From assembly GCA_002307035.1 (NCBI GenBank), contig DBTL01000058.1, positions 1 to 16,399 on the forward strand: a DNA stretch of 16,399 nt, given 5' to 3'. Below are positions 6,690 to 13,831 of this stretch, one piece after another. How positions within the stretch are numbered: the stretch's first letter is position 1; each line of letters opens with the position of its first letter. The notes beneath the pieces were generated by a model, which saw only the letters and a program-made list of their open reading frames with translations, ran no database searches and had not been told where the DNA came from. A program made the position numbers and the translations under genes. This DNA is from Bacteroides sp. UBA1317 (lineage in GTDB: Bacteria > Bacteroidota > Bacteroidia > Bacteroidales > Bacteroidaceae).

Positions 6690-7946
6690 ATGAATACAGT
6701 CTTTTTTTTATTACTGACCATGGCTTTTTCTGCGTTTTTCTCAGGAATGGAAATCGCTTTTGTCTCCGTTGATAAACTTCGGTTTGAAATGAATAGAGGT
6801 CGCGGGCTTGTTTCTAAAATTTTTCTAATTTTCTTTAAGAAACCAAATGATTTTATATCGACTATGTTGGTGGGCAATAATATTGCTCTAGTGATTTACG
6901 GAATATTAATGGCACAATTGATTGATCAGTATGTTCTGACCGGATTGGTACAAAATCATTTTCTTTTACTTTGTATTCAAACGCTTATTTCTACGCTTAT
7001 TATTTTGCTTACAGGTGAGTTCTTGCCAAAAACGCTCTTTAAAATAAACCCCAATTTAATGCTCAATCTTTTTGCTGTCCCATTATTTGTCTTTTATATA
7101 ATATTTTACCCTATTTCGTATATTTGTTCAGGACTCTCTTATTTATTTCTACGTTTTTTTGGAGTTAAAGTGAATAAGGAAGCTTCAGAAAAGGCCTTCG
7201 GTAAAGTGGATCTTGATTACTTCATTCAGTCTGGGATTAGTAATGCTACAAGTCAGGCTGATTTGGATACTGAAGTTAAAATATTCCAAAATGCTTTAGA
7301 TTTCTCAAATGTTAAAATAAGAGACTGCGTGGTGCCTCGTACTGAAATTGTTGCTGTAGACCTAAAAACATCACTTGAAGATTTAAAAAGCTGTTTTGTG
7401 GAATCTGGAATATCCAAAGTAATAGTGTATGATGGTAATATTGATAACGTAGTGGGTTATATTCATTCTTCGGAAATGTTTCGTAGTCCTCAAAATTGGT
7501 TGGATGGAATAAAAGATGTACCAATCGTTCCAGAAACAATGGCGGCTCATAAACTTATGAAATTATTTATGCTTCAAAAGAAGACAATTGCTGTAGTGGT
7601 CGATGAATTTGGTGGCACAGCTGGTATTGTTTCTTTAGAGGATCTTGTGGAAGAAATATTCGGTGATATAGAAGATGAGCATGATAATACGTTTTATGTG
7701 TGCAAGAAAATTGGAGACAATGAATATGTTTTGTCAGGGCGTCTTGAAATCGAGAAAGTGAATGAAGCCTTTGGACTTACTTTGCCCGAGTCAGATGATT
7801 ATATGACTGTTGGTGGACTGATTTTGAACTATTATCAAAGTTTTCCTAAACTTCATGAACTGATTACAATCGATAGTTATCAATTTAAAATTATCAAGAT
7901 GACTGCGACAAAAATAGAGCTTGTTCGGTTGAAAGTAAGTGAATAA
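6690..7946 (+). CDS. CNNM/HlyC-CorC family membrane protein (GldE-like)
   Basis: A 418-residue protein with the standard order: a DUF21/CNNM transmembrane domain (about 1-155, with MEIAFVSVDKLR at 20-31 and TGEFLPKTLF at 108-117), two CBS domains (about 205-325, with VPRTEIVAVD and VVVDEFGGTAGIVSLEDLVE) and a C-terminal CorC_HlyC transporter-associated domain (about 335-415, with DDYMTVGGLIL). Members of the family are implicated in Mg2+ or Co2+ transport or sensing. In flavobacteria the paralogue GldE supports gliding lipoproteins. No haemolysin activity need be implied despite the old name. ATG at 6690 follows the lptC stop by two bases, which suggests coupled translation. Substrate is not visible from sequence. 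Confidence 0.93.
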   Translation: MNTVFFLLLTMAFSAFFSGMEIAFVSVDKLRFEMNRGRGLVSKIFLIFFKKPNDFISTMLVGNNIALVIYGILMAQLIDQYVLTGLVQNHFLLLCIQTLISTLIILLTGEFLPKTLFKINPNLMLNLFAVPLFVFYIIFYPISYICSGLSYLFLRFFGVKVNKEASEKAFGKVDLDYFIQSGISNATSQADLDTEVKIFQNALDFSNVKIRDCVVPRTEIVAVDLKTSLEDLKSCFVESGISKVIVYDGNIDNVVGYIHSSEMFRSPQNWLDGIKDVPIVPETMAAHKLMKLFMLQKKTIAVVVDEFGGTAGIVSLEDLVEEIFGDIEDEHDNTFYVCKKIGDNEYVLSGRLEIEKVNEAFGLTLPESDDYMTVGGLILNYYQSFPKLHELITIDSYQFKIIKMTATKIELVRLKVSE

Positions 7947-8000
7947 CAAATCTTACCTGTAATTTTTTACCTAATAGCTGGTGCATATTAGCATTTTTTG

Positions 8001-8008
8001 TATCTTCG
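8001..8008 (+). promoter_or_regulatory. Putative promoter of the ppiD-like gene, -7 box
   Basis: TATCTTCG differs by one base from TAnnTTTG and would yield a leader of about 48 bases before the ATG at 8064. No -33 match is evident. The 117-base gap after the CNNM gene contains no obvious terminator, so read-through is also possible. Confidence 0.4.
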
Positions 8009-8063
8009 TGCGCTAATATAGCTACTGAATAAATAATAGTAAACATAAATCATATTAATTAAA

Positions 8064-10202
8064 ATGGCAACATTACAAAGCATCAGAACCAAGGGATCTT
8101 TATTAGTTATCGTTATTGGTTTGGCGTTGTTCGCTTTCATAGCGGGAGACGCATGGAAAGTTCTCCAGCCTCATCAGTCACGTGATGCAGGTGAAGTGAA
8201 TGGTGAGGGACTTTCTGCCCAAGACTATCAGGCGTTAGTAGAGGAATATACAGAAGTTGTTAAATTCTCTAGTGGAATGAAATCATTGGATGATGAACAA
8301 ACGAATCAAATAAAAGATGAGGTTTGGCGTAGTTATGTTAATAATAAATTAATTGAGAATGAAGCTAAAAAGTTGGGATTAACTGTTTCTAAAACTGAAA
8401 TTCAAGCTATAATTGATGCTGGCGTGAATCCAATACTTCAGCAAACACCATTTCGTAATCCACAGACGGGTGCGTTTGATAAAGATATGCTGAAAAAGTT
8501 CTTAGTGGATTATTCTAAGATGGATAAAACGAAAGTATCGTCTCAGTATGTTGAATATTACGAGTCAATGAATAAATTTTGGTCTTTTATTGAAAAGAAC
8601 CTTATTCAGAGCCGTTTGGCTGAAAAATATCAAGCATTGGTTACTAAAGCTCTTTTTTCAAATCCGGTTGAAGCACAAGCTGCTTTTGATGCACGAGTAA
8701 ATCAAATGGATTTGCTGCTTGCGGCGGTGCCTTATTCTTCTATTTCTGATACCACAATTGTAGTGACAGATTCAGAACTTAAAACTCTTTATGATAAGAA
8801 AAAACAGCAATTCAAACAATATGTTGAAGCTCGCAATGTGAAATATATAGATGTTCAAGTGACTGCTAGCCCTGAAGATAAGGCTGCTATTCAGAAAGAA
8901 ATTACTGATTATACTGCACAACTAGCAAATACGACTGCTGACTATACTTCCTTTATTCGTTCTACAGGCTCTGAACGTCAGTTCGTTGATTTATCTTATA
9001 CGAAAGCTTCTTTGCCTGCTGATGTTGTTGCGCGATTAGATTCAGCTACAATGGGAGTTGTATATGGGCCTTATTATAATGTAGCAGATAATACAATTAA
9101 TTCTTTCAAATTACTGTCTAAGGAAGCGGTTGCTGATTCTGTTGAATTTCGTCAGATCCAAGTCTCTGCTGCTGATGCTGCTAAAACAAAACTGCTGGCC
9201 GACAGTATTTATGCAGCCGTTAAAGCTGGTGCTGATTTTGCTCAGCTAGCCCGAAAATATGGACAGAACGGAGATTCTAACTGGATATCTTCGGCCAACT
9301 ACGAGAGCGGCCAACTTGATGGAGATAACCTCAAGTTTATTAAGGCTGTTACAAGCCTAGGAACCAATGAGTCGATTAACTTGCCTATAGGACAGGCAAA
9401 TGTTATCCTTCAAGTCACAAATAAAAAGGGTGTGCAAGATAAGTATAAAGTGGCTGTGATTAAAAAAACGGTTGAGTTCAGCAAAGAAACTTATAATAAA
9501 GCTTATAATAATTTTAGCCAGTTTATTGCTACTAATACAACTCTAGATAAAATCGCAGCTAATGCAGAAAAGGAAGGCTATAAACTTTTAGAAAAGGATG
9601 ACTTATATAGTTCAGAACATGGTATTGGTGGAATTAAAGGAACTAAAGAAGCTCTGAAATGGGTTTTCTCGGCTAAGCAAGGTGAAGTGTCCGGGTTATA
9701 TGAATGTGGGGAAAGTGACAGAATGCTGGTTGTAGCACTTACTGGAATAACAGAGGAAGGATATCGTTCATTGGCTCAGGTTAAAGACCAGTTAAAGAGC
9801 GAGATTATCAAGGACAAGAAAGCTGAAAAGATCATGGCTAGTATGAAAGCAGTTAATGCTACTTCTATTGCTCAATATAAATCGATGCCTAATGCTGTGA
9901 CTGATTCAGTGAAACATGTCACTTTTGCTGCACCTGCTTATGTTGCTGCTCTTCGTAGCAGTGAACCGTTGGTTGGGGCCTATGCTTCTGTTGCTCAACT
10001 TAATCAATTGAGTGCTCCCATTAAAGGAAGTGCTGGTGTATTTGTTTTGCAAGTTTTTGCTAAAGAAAAGTTGAATGAAACATTTGATGTTAAAGCAGAA
10101 GAAGCTACTCAACAAAGTATGCACCAACGTATGGCAAGCCGATTTATTAATGATCTTTATTTGAAAGCAGAAGTAAAAGATAAAAGATATTTATTCTTTT
10201 AA
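8064..10202 (+). CDS. ppiD: PpiD/SurA-like membrane-anchored periplasmic folding chaperone
   Basis: A 712-residue protein with a short cytosolic N-terminus, one transmembrane helix (about 11-28) and a large periplasmic part: a SurA_N-like chaperone region (about 40-195), a parvulin-type PPIase domain (about 357-455, with ADFAQLARKYGQNGDSNW at 390-407) and a further C-terminal chaperone or second parvulin-like part. Length and order fit PpiD, which assists proteins emerging from SecYEG. The first parvulin strand reads VEFRQIQV where active parvulins usually have His (SHIL), and the following Gly-rich motif is eroded, so isomerase activity is doubtful. E. coli PpiD also has an inactive parvulin domain. 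A strong terminator follows the stop. The gene symbol is by architecture, not strict orthology. Confidence 0.87.
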   Translation: MATLQSIRTKGSLLVIVIGLALFAFIAGDAWKVLQPHQSRDAGEVNGEGLSAQDYQALVEEYTEVVKFSSGMKSLDDEQTNQIKDEVWRSYVNNKLIENEAKKLGLTVSKTEIQAIIDAGVNPILQQTPFRNPQTGAFDKDMLKKFLVDYSKMDKTKVSSQYVEYYESMNKFWSFIEKNLIQSRLAEKYQALVTKALFSNPVEAQAAFDARVNQMDLLLAAVPYSSISDTTIVVTDSELKTLYDKKKQQFKQYVEARNVKYIDVQVTASPEDKAAIQKEITDYTAQLANTTADYTSFIRSTGSERQFVDLSYTKASLPADVVARLDSATMGVVYGPYYNVADNTINSFKLLSKEAVADSVEFRQIQVSAADAAKTKLLADSIYAAVKAGADFAQLARKYGQNGDSNWISSANYESGQLDGDNLKFIKAVTSLGTNESINLPIGQANVILQVTNKKGVQDKYKVAVIKKTVEFSKETYNKAYNNFSQFIATNTTLDKIAANAEKEGYKLLEKDDLYSSEHGIGGIKGTKEALKWVFSAKQGEVSGLYECGESDRMLVVALTGITEEGYRSLAQVKDQLKSEIIKDKKAEKIMASMKAVNATSIAQYKSMPNAVTDSVKHVTFAAPAYVAALRSSEPLVGAYASVAQLNQLSAPIKGSAGVFVLQVFAKEKLNETFDVKAEEATQQSMHQRMASRFINDLYLKAEVKDKRYLFF

Positions 10203-10229
10203 AAAAAACATTCTTTATTTTATTTATGT

Positions 10230-10262
10230 AAGGCAGGGTGATTTTTTCATTCTGCCTTTTTT
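10230..10262 (+). terminator. Intrinsic terminator after the ppiD-like gene
   Basis: AAGGCAGGGTGA (10230-10241) pairs over 12 positions, two of them G-U, with TCATTCTGCCTT (10247-10258). The loop is five T (10242-10246), and the stem is followed by TTTT (10259-10262) and further A/T-rich sequence. It lies 28 bases after the stop codon. Confidence 0.9.
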
Positions 10263-10278
10263 ATTTTATCTCTTAGAT

Positions 10279-10307
10279 TTTGTATTGATATTGCTTATCT
10301 ACATTTG
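10279..10307 (+). promoter_or_regulatory. Putative distal rlmN promoter
   Basis: TTTG at 10279-10282, a 17-base spacer and TACATTTG at 10300-10307 match both halves of the Bacteroides promoter consensus, about 98 bases before the rlmN ATG and just after the preceding terminator. Confidence 0.5.
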
Positions 10308-10369
10308 TAACTAGAAAGAGCGTGATTATGTTTTCTGCTTTGAATGCTTTATTATTGAGTTTTATTCTC

Positions 10370-10377
10370 TACTTTTG
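10370..10377 (+). promoter_or_regulatory. Putative proximal rlmN promoter, -7 box
   Basis: TACTTTTG matches TAnnTTTG and would start RNA near 10384, giving a leader of about 20 bases before the ATG at 10405. No clear -33 box is present. It implies either two promoters or that only one of the two candidates works. Confidence 0.5.
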
Positions 10378-10404
10378 TATAAATAAACATTGATATACTT
10401 GAAT

Positions 10405-11439
10405 ATGAACAAATACTCTCTCTTTGGTTTAACCTTGACTGAGTTGCAAGCCTTGGTTAAAAATCTTGGTATGCCTGGATTTACTGCAAAACAAATTGCT
10501 TCTTGGTTATATGATAAACAAATTACTTCTATTGATGAAATGACCAACTTGTCGCTTAAGCAGAGAGAACTGCTGAAAGAAGAGTATGAGTTAGGAACCT
10601 CGGCACCAGTGGACGCTATAAAATCAACTGATGGTACTATTAAATATTTATATAAGATAAATCCAAATTACTTTGTAGAGGCTGTATATATCCCTGATGA
10701 TGATCGAGGTACTCTTTGCGTCTCTTCTCAAGTAGGATGTCAAATGAATTGTAAGTTTTGTATGACAGGGAAACAGGGCTTCTCGGCCAATTTATCTGCT
10801 AATCAGATACTTAATCAAATTCGTTCTTTGCCGGAACGTGATCAATTAACGAATATTGTTTTCATGGGGATGGGCGAACCACTTAATAATATGGATGAGG
10901 TGTTAAAAACGTTAGAAGTTTTGACTGCCTCATACGGTTATGGATGGAGTCCCAAAAGAATAACGGTTTCTACGGTGGGAGTCCGCAAGTCTTTTAGGCG
11001 GTTTATTGAAGAAAGTGATTGCCATTTGGCTATCAGTATCCACTCTCCTTTTCCTTCGCAGAGAGGTGATTTAATGCCTGCAGAAAAAGCATATTCGATT
11101 ACTGAAATGACTGATCTGCTCCGAAATTATGATTTTAGTAAGCAGCGCCGATTGTCGTTTGAATACATTGTTTTTAAAAACGTTAATGATTCTTTGATAT
11201 ATGCAAAGGAGCTACTTAAAATCTTGCGAGGAATTGACTGTCGAGTTAATCTTATTCGTTTTCATGCCATTCCGGGAGTAGATCTTGCAGGGGCTGAGAT
11301 GGAAACGATGGTCACTTTTCGTGATTATCTGACTTCTCATGGTTTATTTTCAACTATAAGAGCTTCTAGAGGTGAAGATATTTTTGCTGCATGTGGTATG
11401 CTTTCTACATTAAAACGAGATTCTTTAAAAGAGGATTAA
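10405..11439 (+). CDS. rlmN: Dual-specificity 23S rRNA/tRNA adenine C2-methyltransferase (radical SAM)
   Basis: RlmN methylates C2 of A2503 in 23S rRNA and of A37 in certain tRNAs. The radical SAM cluster motif CQMNCKFC lies at 112-119 (Cys 112, 116, 119). The two mechanistic cysteines are also present: C105 in RGTLCVSSQ and C330 in FAACGML, the latter being the methyl-carrying Cys of the family. GMGEPLNN and STVGV motifs support the assignment. The frame is open back to TTG at 10390, but ATG at 10405 gives the usual short N-terminus and a normal 344-residue length, and it fits the nearby -7 box. The retained cysteines make this RlmN, although the related resistance enzyme Cfr shares them; the genomic setting and N-terminus favour RlmN. 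Confidence 0.97.
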   Translation: MNKYSLFGLTLTELQALVKNLGMPGFTAKQIASWLYDKQITSIDEMTNLSLKQRELLKEEYELGTSAPVDAIKSTDGTIKYLYKINPNYFVEAVYIPDDDRGTLCVSSQVGCQMNCKFCMTGKQGFSANLSANQILNQIRSLPERDQLTNIVFMGMGEPLNNMDEVLKTLEVLTASYGYGWSPKRITVSTVGVRKSFRRFIEESDCHLAISIHSPFPSQRGDLMPAEKAYSITEMTDLLRNYDFSKQRRLSFEYIVFKNVNDSLIYAKELLKILRGIDCRVNLIRFHAIPGVDLAGAEMETMVTFRDYLTSHGLFSTIRASRGEDIFAACGMLSTLKRDSLKED

Positions 11440-11483
11440 CATTATTTGTTAGGTTATAATGATTATGTTTTACGTATTTTCCG

Positions 11484-11491
11484 TAGTTTTG
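11484..11491 (+). promoter_or_regulatory. Putative promoter of the DUF4837-pdxA pair, -7 box
   Basis: TAGTTTTG matches TAnnTTTG and predicts a very short leader (about 12-18 bases) before ATG 11510 or 11516. No clear -33 element is seen. The 70-base gap after rlmN has no obvious terminator. Confidence 0.5.
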
Positions 11492-11509
11492 TGAAAAGGT
11501 GTAAAATCT

Positions 11510-12565
11510 ATGAATATGGGAAAGTCTTTGTTATATCTATGTGTGCTTCTTGTAATACTCTCCTTTTTTTCTTGTAGTGGTAAAAAGGGTATTTTGACTC
11601 CAACATCGAGTGGGCGTCCATATGAACTTCTGGTTGTTGTTGACCATGATTTGTGGGAACGTCCTGCAGGTAGATCTTTGTATCATGTGTTGGATACAGA
11701 TGTACCGGGACTACCTCAGTCTGAACGCTCTTTTAAGATCATGTATACTTCTCCTGATAATTATGATACGACACTGAAATTAATACGTAACATCATTATT
11801 GTTGATATTCAAAAGGATGTTTATACTCAGGCTAAATTCAAATATTCTAAAGATGTATATGCTTCTCCACAGATTATTTTGACGATTCAGGCACCAGATG
11901 AAGAGACGTTTGAGAAGTTTGTAAATGACAATAAGAACGTCATTGTTGATTTCTTTACACGTGCTGAAATGAATAGGCAAATAGCCTCTTTGGAGAAAAA
12001 ACATAATGATTACATCGCTACAAAAGTTGCTAGCATGTTTGATTGTAGTATATGGCTACCAGCTGAATTAAGTGGCTCTAAGGAGGGGAAAGACTTTTTC
12101 TGGGCATCTACTAATACAGCAACAGCTGATCAAAACTTCGTGATTTACTCTTATCCTTATACTGATAAAGCAACTTTTACCAAAGAATATTTTATCCATA
12201 AGCGTGATTCTGTGATGAAGGTAAATATTCCGGGATCAAAGGAGGGAATGTATATGATGACAGATTCTTCTATGGTGTCGGTTAGATCAATTGGGGTGCA
12301 TGGAGACTATACGCAAGAAGTTCGTGGACTGTGGCGAGTGAAGAATGATTTTATGGGAGGACCGTTTGTTTCTCATGTACGTTTGGATAAAGCTAACCAA
12401 CGAATAATAGTGGTGGAAATTTTTATTTATTCTCCGGATAAGCTTAAACGAAATTTGGTACGCTTGATGGAGGCATCGCTTTATACATTAAAACTACCAA
12501 ACGAAAAGAAGCAAGGAGAAATTCCTCTTGATGTATCTAAAGAAGGAATTAATGACTATAATTAA
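11510..12565 (+). CDS. DUF4837 family lipoprotein
   Basis: A 351-residue protein with a lipoprotein signal: a hydrophobic stretch and the lipobox SFFSC with Cys22 as the likely lipidated residue, followed by SGKKG. The body matches my memory of DUF4837, for example SGRPYELLVVVDHDLWERPAG (within 33-54), ADQNFVIYSYPY and GLWRVKNDFMGGPFVSHVRL. No catalytic motif is apparent. It should sit on the periplasmic side of a membrane or on the cell surface. It precedes pdxA by 9 bases, which suggests one transcript, but nothing in the protein points to vitamin B6. ATG 11516 is an alternative start two codons later. Function unknown; family call fairly secure. Confidence 0.85.
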   Translation: MNMGKSLLYLCVLLVILSFFSCSGKKGILTPTSSGRPYELLVVVDHDLWERPAGRSLYHVLDTDVPGLPQSERSFKIMYTSPDNYDTTLKLIRNIIIVDIQKDVYTQAKFKYSKDVYASPQIILTIQAPDEETFEKFVNDNKNVIVDFFTRAEMNRQIASLEKKHNDYIATKVASMFDCSIWLPAELSGSKEGKDFFWASTNTATADQNFVIYSYPYTDKATFTKEYFIHKRDSVMKVNIPGSKEGMYMMTDSSMVSVRSIGVHGDYTQEVRGLWRVKNDFMGGPFVSHVRLDKANQRIIVVEIFIYSPDKLKRNLVRLMEASLYTLKLPNEKKQGEIPLDVSKEGINDYN

Positions 12566-12574
12566 TTAACTAAA

Positions 12575-13672
12575 ATGGAAGATAATAAAATAAGGATAGG
12601 AATCACTCAAGGTGATATTAATGGGATTGGTTATGAAGTGATATTAAAGACGTTCTCAGATCCTGTAATGTTAGAACTGTGTACTCCTATTATTTATGGC
12701 TCTCCTAAAGTAGCGTCATATCATCGTAAAGCACTTGATCTGACAATTAGCTTCAGTATCGTAAATTCTGCTTCGGAGGCTGGACACAATAAGTTGAGTG
12801 TAGTGAATTGCTCTGATGATGAAGTGAAAGTAGAATTTTCAAAGGCTGATCAGGAAGCAGGAAAAGCGGCTTTAAGTGCTTTAGAGAAAGCCATAGAAGA
12901 ATATAAAGAGGGATTGATTGATGTAATTGTCACTGCTCCAATAAACAAACATACGATTCAATCTGAAGGATTTTCTTTTCCTGGTCACACGGAATATATT
13001 GAGGAGAAATTAGGAAACGGGGAGAAATCTCTGATGATTTTGATGAAAGATGATTTTCGTGTGGCTTTGGTAACCGGACACATTCCAGTTAGTCAAATAG
13101 CAGCAACAATTACAAAAGAACTTATCAAGGAGAAATTGATGATTTTCAATCGCTCTTTGAAACAAGATTTTAGTATCGGTAGCCCTCGTATAGCTGTCCT
13201 CTCTTTAAATCCTCATGCCGGGGACGACGGTCTGCTAGGCAAAGAAGAACAGGAGATCATTACTCCGGCTTTGCAAGAGATGGCCGCTCAAGGTATTATT
13301 TGTTATGGTCCTTATGCGGCGGATGGATTTATGGGTTCAGGGAATTACACTCATTTTGACGGTATATTGGCAATGTATCACGATCAAGGATTGGCTCCTT
13401 TTAAGGCACTTGCTATGGATGAAGGAGTTAATTATACGGCTGGATTGCCTGTAATTCGTACCTCTCCAGCTCATGGGACGGCTTATGATATAGCAGGTCA
13501 GGGAATAGCCAGTGAAGATTCTTTCCGTCAAGCAGTGTACGTGGCGATTGATATTTTTCGTAATCGTAAGAGAGATAAAGCAGCTCGTGTAAATCCTTTG
13601 AGGAAGCAGTATTACGAAAAGCGCGACGATAGTGACAAACTTAAATTGGATACTATTGATGATGATATTTAA
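12575..13672 (+). CDS. pdxA: 4-hydroxythreonine-4-phosphate dehydrogenase
   Basis: PdxA oxidises 4-phosphohydroxy-L-threonine with NAD(P) in the DXP-dependent pathway to pyridoxine 5'-phosphate, whose product is then condensed by PdxJ. The 365-residue protein begins with IRIGITQGDINGIGYEV (7-22) and carries the three metal-binding histidine motifs: PGHTE (H138), LNPHAGDDG (H214) and MYHDQGLAPFK (H269). TSPAHGTAYDIAG (296-308) is the late substrate or NAD region. Length is slightly above the E. coli enzyme, with a charged C-terminal extension. It follows the DUF4837 gene by 9 bases, and its stop codon is the first part of a long palindrome. ATG at 12575 is the natural start. Confidence 0.97.
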   Translation: MEDNKIRIGITQGDINGIGYEVILKTFSDPVMLELCTPIIYGSPKVASYHRKALDLTISFSIVNSASEAGHNKLSVVNCSDDEVKVEFSKADQEAGKAALSALEKAIEEYKEGLIDVIVTAPINKHTIQSEGFSFPGHTEYIEEKLGNGEKSLMILMKDDFRVALVTGHIPVSQIAATITKELIKEKLMIFNRSLKQDFSIGSPRIAVLSLNPHAGDDGLLGKEEQEIITPALQEMAAQGIICYGPYAADGFMGSGNYTHFDGILAMYHDQGLAPFKALAMDEGVNYTAGLPVIRTSPAHGTAYDIAGQGIASEDSFRQAVYVAIDIFRNRKRDKAARVNPLRKQYYEKRDDSDKLKLDTIDDDI

Positions 13673-13762
13673 TTGATACCCAGATGAAGAAGTGGGCTAG
13701 ATGTGAATTTACGATACTGTATATCCACATCTAGCCCATCCTTTTAATCTGTCGTATCAATT
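13671..13762 (+). terminator. Large nested palindrome containing the pdxA terminator
   Basis: The core TGGGCTAGATGTG (13693-13705) pairs perfectly over 13 positions with CACATCTAGCCCA (13726-13738); within the 20-base loop GATA (13713-13716) can pair with TATC (13722-13725). CTTTTAATC follows. Outside the core, CAGAT (13681-13685) pairs with ATCTG (13747-13751), and AATTGATAC (13671-13679) with GTATCAATT (13754-13762). The 92 bases could thus form one long interrupted hairpin. The core is a plausible transcription terminator for pdxA and for the convergent gene, but the T-tract is short (four T), so an RNA-stability or small-mobile-element origin is also possible. Confidence 0.7.
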
Positions 13763-13831
13763 GTTATGCCGAAATATGGCAAATGTAGGTGATTTCTTGA
13801 ATTATATCTCTGTTCTTTCTGACTTTGCTCA

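Noticed and set aside
10390..10404. TTG at 10390 as the rlmN start
   Set aside because: ATG at 10405 lies in frame five codons later, giving the usual RlmN N-terminus and length.
10405..11439. Cfr-type resistance methyltransferase
   Set aside because: Cfr and RlmN share motifs, but the length, N-terminus and core-gene neighbourhood fit the housekeeping RlmN.
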